Positions 1-9,373 of a stretch of DNA of 64,000 nucleotides are shown here, one piece after another (the first letter of the stretch is position 1; each line of letters starts with the position of its first letter). Source of the stretch: Streptomyces sp. NRRL S-118. Lineage in GTDB: Bacteria; Actinomycetota; Actinomycetes; Streptomycetales; Streptomycetaceae. The stretch spans positions 9,482 to 73,481 of the forward strand of contig NZ_KL591009.1 of assembly GCF_000716335.1 (NCBI RefSeq), written 5' to 3'. The translations under genes and the position numbers were made by a program. The notes beneath the pieces are model-generated. The model did no database searches. It saw nothing but the letters and a program-made list of their open reading frames with translations, and was not told the origin of the DNA.

Positions 1-24
1 CCGGTTCGAATCCGGTCGGGGGTA
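1..24 (+). tRNA. tRNA-Glu, 3' end only (partial)
   Basis: The window opens inside a tRNA. The T-loop TTCGAAT (5-11) is flanked by its stem halves, followed by the 3' acceptor strand CGGGGGT and discriminator A. No CCA is encoded. The acceptor and T-arm match actinobacterial tRNA-Glu as I remember it, but the anticodon lies outside the window, so the identity is inferred. In Streptomyces, tRNA-Gln and tRNA-Glu genes commonly lie upstream of ndgR. Confidence 0.75.
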
Positions 25-32
25 CGCACCGA

Positions 33-62
33 GGAAGCCCTCCCCTGCTGGGGAGGGCTTCC
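33..62 (+). terminator. Terminator hairpin after the tRNA
   Basis: A perfect 13 bp stem (33-45 with 50-62) closes on the loop TGCT. It starts 8 bases after the tRNA and has no T-run, as is usual for Streptomyces terminators. Confidence 0.85.
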
Positions 63-64
63 TC

Positions 65-112
65 GCGTTCCGGTGTCGTTGCGTTCCGGTGTCGTTGCGT
101 TCCGGTGTCGTT
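65..112. repeat. Three perfect tandem copies of a 16 bp unit
   Basis: The unit GCGTTCCGGTGTCGTT occurs three times end to end (65-80, 81-96, 97-112), with a decayed start of a fourth at 113-120. It lies between the tRNA terminator and the 3' end of ndgR. The rest of the stretch to 240 shows no gene. Confidence 0.9.
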
Positions 113-240
113 GCGGTCCGGGGTGGCGCCGTCGTGAACAGCGCGGTCAGGAACGGCTCCGACAACAACTCCGGCCCACCGCTGCGGCGTTGAAGCGGTG
201 GACCGGGAGCTGGCAGAAGGTGATGGACAAGCGGCCGGGC

Positions 241-957
241 TCAGCCCGAGCGGCGCAGCGCCTCGGTCAGCCGGCCGGCCGCGTCGATGACGGCCTGGGC
301 GTGCATACGGCCCGGGTGGCGCGTCAGGCGCTCGATGGGGCCCGAGACCGACACGGCGGCCACCACGCGGTTCGAGGGGCCCCGTACGGGCGCGGAGACG
401 GACGCCACGCCCGGCTCGCGCTCGCCGATCGACTGGGCCCAGCCGCGGCGCCGTACGCCCGACAGGGCCGTCGCCGTGAAGCGTGCCCCCTGGAGGCCCC
501 GGTGCAGCCGCTCCGGCTCCTCCCAGGCCATGAGGATCTGCGCCGAGGATCCGGCCTTCATGGTGAGCGTGGAGCCGACCGGCACGGTGTCCCGCAATCC
601 GGACAGCCGCTCCGCCGCGGCGACGCAGATGCGCATGTCGCCCTGGCGCCGGTAGAGCTGCGCGCTCTCCCCGGTCACGTCCCGCAGATGGGTCAGTACG
701 GGTCCGGCGGTGGCCAGCAGGCGGTCCTCGCCGGCCGCGGCGGCGAGCTCCGCCAGCCGCGGTCCGAGGATGAACCGGCCCTGCATGTCCCTCGCCACCA
801 TCCGGTGATGTTCCAGTGCCACGGCAAGGCGATGTGCCGTGGGTCGTGCGAGCCCGGTCGCCGCGACCAGCCCGGCGAGGGTGGCCGGACCGGACTCCAG
901 GGCGCTCAGAACCAGAGCTGCCTTGTCGAGAACGCCGACGCCGCTAGAGTTGTCCAT
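241..957 (-). CDS. ndgR: IclR-family regulator NdgR/AreB
   Basis: A 238-residue IclR-type regulator, the length known for Streptomyces NdgR. An N-terminal winged helix-turn-helix (about residues 8-65, including LAGLVAATGLARPTAHRL) is followed by an IclR effector domain (about 75-235). The ATG at 957 was chosen because homology begins at MDNSSGVG; upstream codons look non-coding. The gene is divergent from leuCD, the arrangement in which NdgR (AreB) is known to control leucine and other amino-acid genes and nitrogen-source-dependent growth. Inverted repeats in the shared intergenic region are plausible operators, which would also give autoregulation. Confidence 0.93.
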   Translation of the reverse strand: MDNSSGVGVLDKAALVLSALESGPATLAGLVAATGLARPTAHRLAVALEHHRMVARDMQGRFILGPRLAELAAAAGEDRLLATAGPVLTHLRDVTGESAQLYRRQGDMRICVAAAERLSGLRDTVPVGSTLTMKAGSSAQILMAWEEPERLHRGLQGARFTATALSGVRRRGWAQSIGEREPGVASVSAPVRGPSNRVVAAVSVSGPIERLTRHPGRMHAQAVIDAAGRLTEALRRSG

Positions 958-966
958 GCAACGATA

Positions 967-1014
967 TTCACGTCTCACTCTGTGAAACGCAAGTTCAATT
1001 TTCCCGGGAACTTG
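967..1014. promoter_or_regulatory. Two inverted repeats in the ndgR-leuC divergent promoter
   Basis: TTCAC-N10-GTGAA (967-986) and CAAGTTC-N11-GAACTTG (990-1014) lie side by side in the 186 bp between the divergent starts. This segment is AT-rich compared with its surroundings. NdgR/AreB is known to bind this intergenic region in Streptomyces. Assigning either repeat to it is inference. Confidence 0.55.
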
Positions 1015-1143
1015 CCACCCTGTACGTACGGCCCGCGGACCAACGGGTCCGATGCCCGTCCGGCACGTGGGACACGTGGGGCCCGGACGTGGGGCCACTG
1101 ATCTCTAGAGGCGCCGGCACACCCGCCGGCCGGAGGGAAAGCG

Positions 1144-2568
1144 ATGGGTAGGACACTCGCGGAGAAGGTCTGGGACGACCATGTCGTCCGGCGCGCCGAG
1201 GGCGAGCCCGACCTCCTCTTCATCGATCTGCACCTGCTGCACGAGGTGACCAGCCCGCAGGCCTTCGACGGCCTCCGCCAGAACGGCCGGCAGGTGCGGC
1301 GCCTCGACCTCACCATCGCGACCGAGGACCACAACACCCCCACCCTCGACATCGACAAGCCCATCGCCGACCCGGTCTCCCGGGCCCAGCTGGAGACGCT
1401 GCGCAAGAACTGCGCCGAGTTCGGTGTCCGCCTGCACCCGCTGGGCGACGTCGAGCAGGGCGTCGTCCACGTCGTGGGGCCGCAGCTGGGACTGACCCAG
1501 CCGGGCACCACCGTGGTCTGCGGCGACTCCCACACCTCCACGCACGGCGCCTTCGGCGCGCTGGCCTTCGGTATCGGCACCTCGCAGGTCGAGCACGTCC
1601 TGGCCACGCAGACGCTGCCGATGGCGCGGCCGAAGACCATGGCGATCACGGTCGAGGGCGAGCTGCCGGAGGGTGTCACCGCCAAGGACCTGATCCTGGC
1701 GATCATCGCCAGGATCGGCACCGGCGGCGGCCAGGGGTACGTGCTGGAGTACCGCGGCTCCGCCATCGAGAAGCTCTCGATGGAAGCCCGGATGACCATC
1801 TGCAACATGTCGATCGAGGCCGGCGCCCGCGCGGGCATGATCGCCCCGGACGAGACCACCTTCGCGTACCTCAAGGGCCGTGCCCACGCGCCCGAGGGCG
1901 AGGACTGGGACGCGGCCGTCGCCTACTGGAAGACCCTGAGGACCGACGACGACGCCGTCTTCGACGCCGAGGTCGTCATCGACGCCACCGAGCTGGCCCC
2001 CTTCGTCACCTGGGGCACCAATCCCGGCCAGGGAGCGCCGCTTTCGGCCTCCGTCCCCGACCCGGCTTCGTACGAAGACGCTTCGGAGCGCCTGGCCGCC
2101 GAAAAGGCCCTGGAGTACATGGGGTTGACCGCCGGGCAGCCGCTGCGCGACATCAAGGTCGACACCGTCTTCGTAGGCTCCTGCACCAACGGCCGCATCG
2201 AGGACCTGCGCTCCGCCGCCGCCGTGCTGGACGGCCGCAAAGTCGCCGACGGCGTACGGATGCTGGTCGTGCCCGGCTCGGTCCGGGTCGCCCTGCAGGC
2301 GGTCGAGGAAGGCCTGGACACGGTCTTCAAGGAGGCCGGGGCCGAATGGCGGCACGCCGGCTGCTCGATGTGCCTGGGCATGAACCCCGACCAGCTCGCG
2401 CCCGGCGAGCGTTCCGCCTCCACCTCCAACCGCAACTTCGAGGGCAGGCAGGGCAAGGGCGGCCGCACCCACCTGGTCTCCCCCCAGGTCGCCGCCGCCA
2501 CCGCGGTGCTGGGCCATCTGGCCTCGCCCGCCGACCTGTCCGAAGCCCCCGCGACCGCCGGAGTCTGA
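1144..2568 (+). CDS. leuC: 3-isopropylmalate dehydratase, large subunit
   Basis: LeuC, 474 residues and full length, is the aconitase-fold large subunit that isomerises 2- to 3-isopropylmalate in leucine synthesis together with LeuD. Visible signatures are [20 protein letters not shown] (about residues 126-145), VGSCTNGR, and the Cys pair in [11 protein letters not shown]. With the earlier Cys these ligate the 4Fe-4S cluster. The start has a good ribosome site (GGAGGG, 1132-1137). leuD follows after 6 bases, so the two are co-transcribed and probably translationally coupled. The divergent regulator NdgR is the expected controller. Confidence 0.98.
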   Translation: MGRTLAEKVWDDHVVRRAEGEPDLLFIDLHLLHEVTSPQAFDGLRQNGRQVRRLDLTIATEDHNTPTLDIDKPIADPVSRAQLETLRKNCAEFGVRLHPLGDVEQGVVHVVGPQLGLTQPGTTVVCGDSHTSTHGAFGALAFGIGTSQVEHVLATQTLPMARPKTMAITVEGELPEGVTAKDLILAIIARIGTGGGQGYVLEYRGSAIEKLSMEARMTICNMSIEAGARAGMIAPDETTFAYLKGRAHAPEGEDWDAAVAYWKTLRTDDDAVFDAEVVIDATELAPFVTWGTNPGQGAPLSASVPDPASYEDASERLAAEKALEYMGLTAGQPLRDIKVDTVFVGSCTNGRIEDLRSAAAVLDGRKVADGVRMLVVPGSVRVALQAVEEGLDTVFKEAGAEWRHAGCSMCLGMNPDQLAPGERSASTSNRNFEGRQGKGGRTHLVSPQVAAATAVLGHLASPADLSEAPATAGV

Positions 2569-2574
2569 GCAACC

Positions 2575-3168
2575 ATGGAAGCTTTCACCACCCACACCGG
2601 CCGGGCCGTCCCGCTGCGCCGCAGCAACGTCGACACCGACCAGATCATCCCGGCGCACTGGCTGAAGAAGGTCACCCGCGACGGCTTCGAGGACGGCCTG
2701 TTCGAGGCCTGGCGCAAGGACCCCGAGTTCGTCCTCAACCGCCCCGAGCGGCAGGGCGCCACGGTCCTGGTGGCCGGCCCCGACTTCGGCACCGGCTCCT
2801 CCCGCGAGCACGCCGTCTGGGCGCTGCAGAACTACGGTTTCAAGACCGTCATCTCCTCCCGCTTCGCCGACATCTTCCGCGGCAACTCGCTGAAGAACGG
2901 CCTGCTCACGGTGGTCCTCGACCAGAAGACCGTGGACGCGCTGTGGGAGCTGACCGAGGCCGACCCGCAGGCGGAGATCACCGTCGACCTCCAGGACCGC
3001 CAGGTGCGAGCCCCGGGGATCACCGCGGACTTCGAGCTGGACGAGAACGCCCGCTGGCGGCTGCTGAACGGCCTGGACGACATCAGCATCACGCTGCGGA
3101 ACGAGCCCGACATCGCCGCGTACGAGGCGAAGCGCCCGTCGTACAAGCCGCGGACCCTTCCGGTCTGA
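2575..3168 (+). CDS. leuD: 3-isopropylmalate dehydratase, small subunit
   Basis: LeuD, 197 residues, is the swivelling small subunit partner of LeuC. It shows [15 protein letters not shown] near the N-terminus and the substrate-binding signature [14 protein letters not shown]. The ATG follows the leuC stop by 6 bases without a strong ribosome site of its own, which points to coupling. A strong hairpin about 100 bases downstream ends the operon. Confidence 0.98.
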   Translation: MEAFTTHTGRAVPLRRSNVDTDQIIPAHWLKKVTRDGFEDGLFEAWRKDPEFVLNRPERQGATVLVAGPDFGTGSSREHAVWALQNYGFKTVISSRFADIFRGNSLKNGLLTVVLDQKTVDALWELTEADPQAEITVDLQDRQVRAPGITADFELDENARWRLLNGLDDISITLRNEPDIAAYEAKRPSYKPRTLPV

Positions 3169-3264
3169 CCCTCCCCGCACCCTTCCGGTGCCCGGCCGAC
3201 CGCCCGGACGTGAGCGGGCGGACGGGGCACGGCAGTCTCCAGCGGGTGCGAGCAGTGTGAACCG

Positions 3265-3293
3265 ACGCCCGGCCGGGTTTCCCGGCCGGGCGT
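3265..3293 (+). terminator. Terminator after leuCD
   Basis: A 13 bp perfect stem (ACGCCCGGCCGGG with its complement) closes on a TTT loop, about 100 bases after leuD. Confidence 0.85.
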
Positions 3294-3891
3294 CCTGCGT
3301 CGGTGGCCGCCGAGTGCGGGCCGGCCACCCCCCTGCGCCGTCCCGGGGTCGCGGCGGCGAGGCCGGCTGCCCGGCGTATCTCCGCAGTTCAGCGCTCCTT
3401 TCGCCCTTCCCGGTTTCCCGGCCTCCCGGTTTCCCGGCACGCGTCCGCTCCCGCGCCCGACCGGTGAGGCACTCCCGCCCGGTGCGACGGCGATCGCGCG
3501 CACGGCGGCACTCCGCGGCTGCCGATCCCACCCACGGGAGCAGGGTTGTTGCCGCCGCGCCGGAACGCGCGGCGAAGGGCCGGGCCCCCGGCGCGCACGG
3601 CTGCGGGCGAAATCATCGGGTGCAGCAGGATGGCGTGAAAGTGACCTTGCGGGGCAGCATGATGACGTGCCGGGGGGCCATCCGGCTGACGGCTCGCCCG
3701 TGTGTCGCGGCAGGCCGGCGAACTCTCTCCGGGAGCCTGAATGCGGTCACCAACTTCCTTTCTCCACAAGGAAATCGCAGCTGGGACCGGGTGTCCGTGG
3801 GTGGTCCCCCGGGGGTCCCCGAATGGCCCTGGGGACAGGCCAGTTACCCCCTACGGAGGCGACAACTCGCCCCAGATGGCACAATCGGTGC
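3294..3891. other. Gene-poor gap of about 600 bp with a 15 bp direct repeat
   Basis: No convincing gene is seen. The open frames here lack Streptomyces codon bias and recognisable motifs. The gap holds a direct repeat of TCCCGGTTTCCCGGC (3408-3422 and 3424-3438). At its right end is a possible promoter for the next gene: CACAAT at 3880-3885, seven bases before the ATG. Confidence 0.6.
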
Positions 3892-4119
3892 ATGGAACGC
3901 GACAGCCAACTCCAGCTCTACGAGGCGGTCGCAGCCCGACTGAAAGAAGCGCACACCCGAGTGCGCGCACTGCAAGTCCCGGAGGGCGTAAGGATGGCGC
4001 TGTCCCGGAAGCTGTTGGTCATCACGGCCTCGGCGAAGCACGATCTCGCAGGCGCGGCTCAGCGTCTGGACCGGTTGATGAAGGACCTCGACGAGGGCCG
4101 ATTCCCCGAAGGGGACTGA
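3892..4119 (+). CDS. Conserved small helical protein (75 aa), function unknown
   Basis: A charged, predominantly helical 75-residue protein with the hydrophobic stretch MALSRKLLVITASAKHDLA in its middle and an acidic end. It has no domain I can name, but I recall homologues in the same place, between leuD and hupS, in other Streptomyces. No ribosome site precedes the ATG. A CACAAT -10-like element 7 bases upstream suggests a leaderless transcript. No signal peptide or membrane segment is visible. Confidence 0.75.
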   Translation: MERDSQLQLYEAVAARLKEAHTRVRALQVPEGVRMALSRKLLVITASAKHDLAGAAQRLDRLMKDLDEGRFPEGD

Positions 4120-4180
4120 CACTCCGAACTCCGCGCCGCCTACTTCGTTGCGGCACTAGGGTGATTAGCCCGTTTCGTGT

Positions 4181-4209
4181 TTGATTTGCGGTATATATCT
4201 GCCTAACGT
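4181..4209 (+). promoter_or_regulatory. Probable hupS promoter
   Basis: TTGATT (4181-4186), a 17-base spacer and TAACGT (4204-4209) sit in a locally AT-rich stretch. They predict a start near 4216 and a leader of about 45 bases. Confidence 0.5.
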
Positions 4210-4260
4210 GCGAAAACGCTTGAACACTTTCGTTCCGGCAATGTCTCCGAAGGGGAAGAC

Positions 4261-4935
4261 GTGAACAAGGCGCAGCTCGTAGAAGCGATTGCCGACAAGA
4301 TGGGTGGCCGCCAGCAGGCCGCCGATGCTGTCGACGCGGTGCTGGACGCGATCGTGCGTGCCGTGGTCGCCGGTGACCGGGTTTCGGTCACCGGCTTCGG
4401 TTCGTTCGAGAAGGTCGACCGCCCGGCCCGCTACGCCCGCAACCCGCAGACCGGTGAGCGCGTCCGGGTCAAGAAGACCTCGGTTCCGCGCTTCCGTGCA
4501 GGTCAGGGCTTCAAGGACCTGGTGAGCGGCTCCAAGAAGCTGCCCAAGGGTGGCGAGGTCGCGGTCAAGAAGGCGCCCAAGGGCAGCCTTTCGGGCGCCC
4601 CGCCCACCATCGCCAAGTCCGTCGGCAAGAAGGCCGCCGCCAAGAAGACCACCGCCGCGGCGAAGAAGACGGCGGCCAAGAAGGCCACCCCGGCCAAGAA
4701 GACCACCCCCGCCGCCGCGAAGAAGACGACCGCCAAGAAGGCCACCCCCGCCAAGAAGACCACGACGGCGGCGGCCAAGAAGGCGACCCCGGCGAAGACC
4801 ACGGCCGCCGCGAAGAAGACCACCGCCAAGAAGACCGCGCCGGCGAAGAAGGCCACGGCGAAGAAGGCCCCGGCCAAGAAGACCACCGCCCGCAAGACCA
4901 CCGCCAAGAAGACCACCACCGCGCGCAACAAGTAA
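4261..4935 (+). CDS. hupS: HU-family nucleoid protein with lysine-rich tail (HupS type)
   Basis: This 224-residue protein has a normal HU domain (about residues 1-92, with SVTGFGSFEKVDRPARYARN and the DNA-binding arm) fused to a tail of about 100 residues. The tail starts near residue 120 and is built of repeated AKKTT, AKKAT and PAKK blocks, like eukaryotic histone H1. In Streptomyces this two-part HU (HupS) compacts the nucleoid in spores. It belongs to a developmental set, and whiG is elsewhere in this window. The GTG start follows GAAGGGGAAG. The repetitive tail DNA (about 4620-4930) may vary in length between strains. Confidence 0.95.
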   Translation: MNKAQLVEAIADKMGGRQQAADAVDAVLDAIVRAVVAGDRVSVTGFGSFEKVDRPARYARNPQTGERVRVKKTSVPRFRAGQGFKDLVSGSKKLPKGGEVAVKKAPKGSLSGAPPTIAKSVGKKAAAKKTTAAAKKTAAKKATPAKKTTPAAAKKTTAKKATPAKKTTTAAAKKATPAKTTAAAKKTTAKKTAPAKKATAKKAPAKKTTARKTTAKKTTTARNK

Positions 4936-4966
4936 GCGGCGAAGGCCCTTCAGGCCCCTCACACGC

Positions 4967-4999
4967 CGGGCCGGACTCCTCGAAAGGGAGCCCGGCCCG
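4967..4999 (+). terminator. Terminator after hupS
   Basis: CGGGCCGG and CTCC pair with GGAG and CCGGCCCG across a short loop, with a single mismatch, 30 bases after the hupS stop. It may also serve the convergent 67-residue gene. Confidence 0.65.
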
Positions 5000-5029
5000 C
5001 GGTGCGTCCGGGGCGGGGGAGAGGGGCGC

Positions 5030-5233
5030 TCAGAAGGTCTGCAGCGTGATCAGCGTGATGCGGCGGGACTCGCCCTCGCCCTCGGTCTCGATGCGCACGC
5101 GCTGGCCCGGCCGCAGCAGGCGCAGGCCGCCGGCGTCGAAGGCCGGGGCCGAGAAGGGCACCGGGGTGCCGTCGTCGAGGAGGACGCTGCCGCTGCGGGA
5201 TTCGGGATCGTACGTGTACGCGGTGGCCTGCAT
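5030..5233 (-). CDS. Small OB-fold/cold-shock-like protein (67 aa), function unknown
   Basis: A 67-residue protein beginning MQATAYTYDPESRSG. The sequence SGSVLLDDGTPVPFSA, followed by LRLLRPGQRVRIE, resembles the strand pattern of a shortened cold-shock/OB fold. This is inference from pattern only. It lies 120 bases downstream of cofC on the same strand, an association I recall from other actinomycetes. The ATG at 5233 was chosen because upstream residues are low-complexity Arg/Gly/Pro. Confidence 0.7.
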   Translation of the reverse strand: MQATAYTYDPESRSGSVLLDDGTPVPFSAPAFDAGGLRLLRPGQRVRIETEGEGESRRITLITLQTF

Positions 5234-5353
5234 GGATCGCAGCCTATCCGGAGGGCGCCCGCGCCGCCCCCGCGGCCGCTGCCCGCCCGCCCCGCCACCG
5301 CCCGTGGGCGTCCGCCGCCGCACGGGCCGCCCGCTCCCGCCTCCGCACCCGCG

Positions 5354-6034
5354 CTACGCCGGCTCCGGCGCGTCCACGGGCCACCGCTCTGCCGTGCGGG
5401 GCCCCACACCCAGCTCCCGGGCGGCCCGCAGATCCTCCCCGGTGTCCACGTCCCGGCGCACGGAATCGACGCCGGTCAGCAGAATTTCCTCCGCGCCCGA
5501 CGACAAATGGCGGCGCCGCGACGCACCGCCGAATGCCGGGCGCAATTCCACTCCGGGCGCGGCCGACAGCAATGTCGTACCGATTTCGGCGGCATCCGCC
5601 AGAAAAGCCCGGTGAAATTGTCCCGCTCTCACGAGCACCCGGTGCAGCTCCTCCGGGCGCAGCGCGGGCAGGTCGGCGCTGAGCGCCGCCACCGGCGCCG
5701 CGGGGCGCCGGGCGCGGACCGCTTCCGCGCCGTGGGCGAGCGCGGCGTTGAGTCCGGCCGCCGGTGCGTCCGGCACCACACGCGCTCCGAGGGCGCCCAG
5801 CGCGGCCGCGGCCAGCGGATCGTCCGTGACGACCACCACATCCCGCACCGCCGGGCAGCACAGCGCCGCCGCCACGGTGTCCTGCGCGAACGCCAGCGCG
5901 AGCCGGGGCCGGACCAGCGGTCCCACGGCCTCTGCGAGTCTGCTCTTGGCCAGCGGGAGGGGCTTGAGCGGCACGATCAGGGACCAGGGGCCGGTCGGGC
6001 CGGGGTCCGCGGCGAGCTCTCCGTCCTTGCGCAT
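5354..6034 (-). CDS. cofC: 2-phospho-L-lactate (phosphoenolpyruvate) guanylyltransferase
   Basis: CofC/FbiD transfers GMP to phospholactate or phosphoenolpyruvate to make the activated side chain of coenzyme F420, the deazaflavin cofactor of many actinomycete reductases. The 226-residue protein opens with WSLIVPLKPLPLAKSRLA, the nucleotide-binding N-terminus of the family. It continues with DVVVVTDDPLAAAAL and AALSADLPALRPEEL, and ends with the GVELRPAFGGASRRRH region. It is divergent from the plsC-like gene. A perfect inverted repeat and a DnaA box lie between them. Confidence 0.9.
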   Translation of the reverse strand: MRKDGELAADPGPTGPWSLIVPLKPLPLAKSRLAEAVGPLVRPRLALAFAQDTVAAALCCPAVRDVVVVTDDPLAAAALGALGARVVPDAPAAGLNAALAHGAEAVRARRPAAPVAALSADLPALRPEELHRVLVRAGQFHRAFLADAAEIGTTLLSAAPGVELRPAFGGASRRRHLSSGAEEILLTGVDSVRRDVDTGEDLRAARELGVGPRTAERWPVDAPEPA

Positions 6035-6042
6035 CGGGCTTA

Positions 6043-6071
6043 TTGTCCACAGCCCGGACGGACTCCGTCCG
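6043..6071. promoter_or_regulatory. DnaA box and 8 bp inverted repeat between cofC and plsC-like gene
   Basis: TTGTCCACA (6043-6051), the Streptomyces DnaA-box consensus, is followed by CGGACGGA-C-TCCGTCCG (6055-6071), a perfect 8 bp inverted repeat with a one-base centre. The repeat is 20 bases from the cofC ATG and could be an operator. No binding protein is known to me. Confidence 0.55.
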
Positions 6072-6157
6072 AGGCGGGGCGTACGGTGTTCTCGACAGAC
6101 CAGGGGCCTGGGGCGACACTTGACCCCCGGCAAAGCAGCCCAGAGGAAGGTGTCCGA

Positions 6158-6910
6158 GTGTCCCGCCGCAGAATCGGCTTCTGGTACCGCCTGGCGGCGG
6201 TCATCGCAAAACCGCCGCTGGTGGTTCTGTTCAAGCGGGACTGGCGGGGAATGGAGCACATTCCGGCCGAGGGCGGATTCATCACCGCGGTCAACCACAA
6301 CTCCTATCTGGACCCGCTGTCGTACGCGCATTTCCAGTACAACACCGGACGTGTCCCGCGTTTCCTCGCCAAGGCCGGCCTGTTCAAGGGCTCGTTCGTC
6401 GGCATGATGCTCCGCGGCACCGGCCAGATCCCCGTGTACCGCGAGACCACCAACGCCCTGGACGCCTTCCGTGCCGCAGTTGCCGCCATCGAGCGCGGCG
6501 AGTGCGTCGCCTTCTACCCCGAGGGCACCCTCACCCGGGACCCCGACATGTGGCCGATGGCGGGCAAGACCGGCGCCGCCCGCGTCGCGCTGCTCACCAA
6601 GGTGCCCGTCATCCCGGTCGCCCAGTGGGGCGCCAACTTGGCGATGCCGCCGTACGCCAAGGAGAACAAGGTCCGGCTGTTCCCGCGCAAGACGCTGATC
6701 GTGCAAGCCGGACCGCCCGTCGACCTCAGCCGGTTCTACGACAGGGAACCCAGCCCCGAGGTGCTGCGCGAGGCGACCGAGGCCATCATGGCCGCGATCA
6801 CCGCCCTCCTGGAGGAGGTGCGCGGGGAGAAGGCCCCCGCCCAGCCGTACGACCACCGCAAGGCCCGCCTGGAACAGCGGCGCAGGGCCGCAGGGGAGGA
6901 AGCGAAGTGA
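6158..6910 (+). CDS. plsC: 1-acyl-sn-glycerol-3-phosphate acyltransferase (PlsC-like)
   Basis: This 250-residue lysophosphatidate acyltransferase-fold protein has the acyltransferase motifs in order: NHNSYLDP (the NHxxxxD motif), GQIPVYRE, FYPEGTLTRDP and VIPVAQWG. It would acylate lysophosphatidate in phospholipid synthesis at the membrane. The GTG at 6158 has a good ribosome site (AGAGGAAGG, 6142-6150). It overlaps gpsA by 4 bases (GTGA), which joins glycerol-3-phosphate supply to its acylation in one operon. Streptomyces carry several PlsC paralogues, so the symbol denotes family, not the sole enzyme. Confidence 0.9.
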   Translation: MSRRRIGFWYRLAAVIAKPPLVVLFKRDWRGMEHIPAEGGFITAVNHNSYLDPLSYAHFQYNTGRVPRFLAKAGLFKGSFVGMMLRGTGQIPVYRETTNALDAFRAAVAAIERGECVAFYPEGTLTRDPDMWPMAGKTGAARVALLTKVPVIPVAQWGANLAMPPYAKENKVRLFPRKTLIVQAGPPVDLSRFYDREPSPEVLREATEAIMAAITALLEEVRGEKAPAQPYDHRKARLEQRRRAAGEEAK

Positions 6911-8004
6911 CACACCCCGACAGGGCCGGCCAGGCCGACCGCCCGCACCCGGCGCCCGCTTCCGGACCGGCCGCGGCATCCGGCGGGGAACCCCGTAGGG
7001 GCCCGGTCCGGGCCGCCGTCTTCGGCACCGGGTCCTGGGGCACGGCCTTCGGCATGGTGCTCGCCGACGCCGGCTGCCAGGTCACCCTCTGGGGCCGCCG
7101 CCGGGAGATCGCCCACGCCATCAACACCACCCGCACCAACCCGGACTACTTCCCGGGCACCGAGCTCCCCGCCTCCCTGCGCGCCACCACCGATCCCGCC
7201 GAAGCCGCGCACGACGCCGATTTCACCGTGCTCGCCATCCCCTCCCAGACGCTCCGCGGCAACCTGGCCGCCTGGAAACCGGAGATGGCACCCGGCACCG
7301 TCCTCGTCTCCTTGATGAAGGGCATCGAACTGGGCACGGCCAAGCGGATGAGCGAGGTCATCGGGGAGGTCACCGGCGTCCCGCAGGACCGGATCGCCGT
7401 GGTCACCGGCCCCAACCTGGCCAAGGAGATCGTCGCCCGCATGCCCGCCGCCGCCGTCGTCGCCTGCCGCGACGAAGCGGTCGCGCAGCGGCTCCAGGCG
7501 GCCTGCCACACCCCGTACTTCCGCCCGTACACCAATACCGACGTCGTCGGCTGCGAGCTGGGCGGCGCCGTGAAGAACGTGATCGGCCTCGCCGTCGGCA
7601 TCGCGGACGGCATGGGCCTGGGGGACAACGCCAAGGGCTCCCTCATCACCCGCGGTCTCGCCGAGACCACCCGCCTCGGCCTGGCCATGGGCGCCGACCC
7701 GCTGACCTTCTCCGGGCTCGCGGGCCTCGGCGACCTCGTCGCCACCTGCTCCTCGCCGCTCTCCCGCAACCACACCTTCGGCTTCAACCTCGGCAAGGGC
7801 ATGACCCTGGAGGAGACCATCGCGGTCACGAAGCAGACCGCCGAGGGCGTCAAGTCCTGCGAATCCGTGCTGGATCTGGCCCGCAGGCACGGCGTCGACA
7901 TGCCCATCACCGAGACCGTCGTCGGAATCGTCCACGAGGGCAAGCCCCCGGTGGTGGCGCTCAAGGAGCTGATGTCGCGGGCCGCCAAGCCCGAGCGCAG
8001 GTGA
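6907..8004 (+). CDS. gpsA: NAD(P)-dependent glycerol-3-phosphate dehydrogenase
   Basis: GpsA reduces dihydroxyacetone phosphate to sn-glycerol-3-phosphate for phospholipids. The Rossmann motif is FGTGSWGTAFG (about residue 39), followed by VVTGPNLAKEI, the catalytic-lysine region ELGGAVKNVIGLAVGI, and LAGLGDLVATCSSPLSRN. With the GTG start that overlaps the upstream stop, the protein is 365 residues and carries about 35 residues of Pro/Ala/Arg-rich sequence before the conserved core. The overlap supports this start, though a shorter form cannot be excluded. Confidence 0.96.
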   Translation: MTHPDRAGQADRPHPAPASGPAAASGGEPRRGPVRAAVFGTGSWGTAFGMVLADAGCQVTLWGRRREIAHAINTTRTNPDYFPGTELPASLRATTDPAEAAHDADFTVLAIPSQTLRGNLAAWKPEMAPGTVLVSLMKGIELGTAKRMSEVIGEVTGVPQDRIAVVTGPNLAKEIVARMPAAAVVACRDEAVAQRLQAACHTPYFRPYTNTDVVGCELGGAVKNVIGLAVGIADGMGLGDNAKGSLITRGLAETTRLGLAMGADPLTFSGLAGLGDLVATCSSPLSRNHTFGFNLGKGMTLEETIAVTKQTAEGVKSCESVLDLARRHGVDMPITETVVGIVHEGKPPVVALKELMSRAAKPERR

Positions 8005-8065
8005 CCCGGTCGGCCGGTGGCCGGTCGCTGACGCAACCGGAACGAGCGGGTACGCTCATCGCGAT

Positions 8066-9214
<1,149 letters not shown>

Positions 9215-9220
9215 CGCACC

Positions 9221-9264
9221 GCGGCCCGGGCGGCCCGGCTCATCCGCCGGGCGGCCCGGGCCGC
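9221..9264. terminator. Bidirectional terminator between ddlA and the DUF3515 gene
   Basis: An 11 bp outer stem (9221-9231 with 9254-9264) encloses a 7 bp inner stem (9233-9239 with 9246-9252). The structure begins 6 bases after the ddlA stop. The sequence from here to 9373 holds no gene. Confidence 0.75.
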
Positions 9265-9373
9265 GTCCTGCGCGAGGCCGCCCTCCCCGCCGCGTCCGCT
9301 CCTTGCGCACCCGGCCGGGCACGGCCCGGTGCGCCGGCTCTCCCCGGGGCAACGGCCCCTGCGGCACGCGGTG

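Noticed and set aside
1..62. tRNA 3' end as attachment site of an integrated element
   Set aside because: No integrase, excisionase or second copy of the tRNA end occurs in the window, and the following genes are core genes.
1105..3531. Long open frame on the minus strand opposite leuC-leuD
   Set aside because: It is an antisense shadow. The GC-rich third positions of leuC and leuD suppress stops in that frame, and the translation is low-complexity with no family likeness.
3389..3769. Possible minus-strand gene of 126 codons in the leuD-hupS gap
   Set aside because: Poor third-position GC bias, many rare-codon runs and no recognisable motif or ribosome site.
4620..4930. Low-complexity repeat region as a mobile or satellite repeat
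   Set aside because: It is the coding sequence of the lysine-rich tail of HupS, so the repetition is at protein level.
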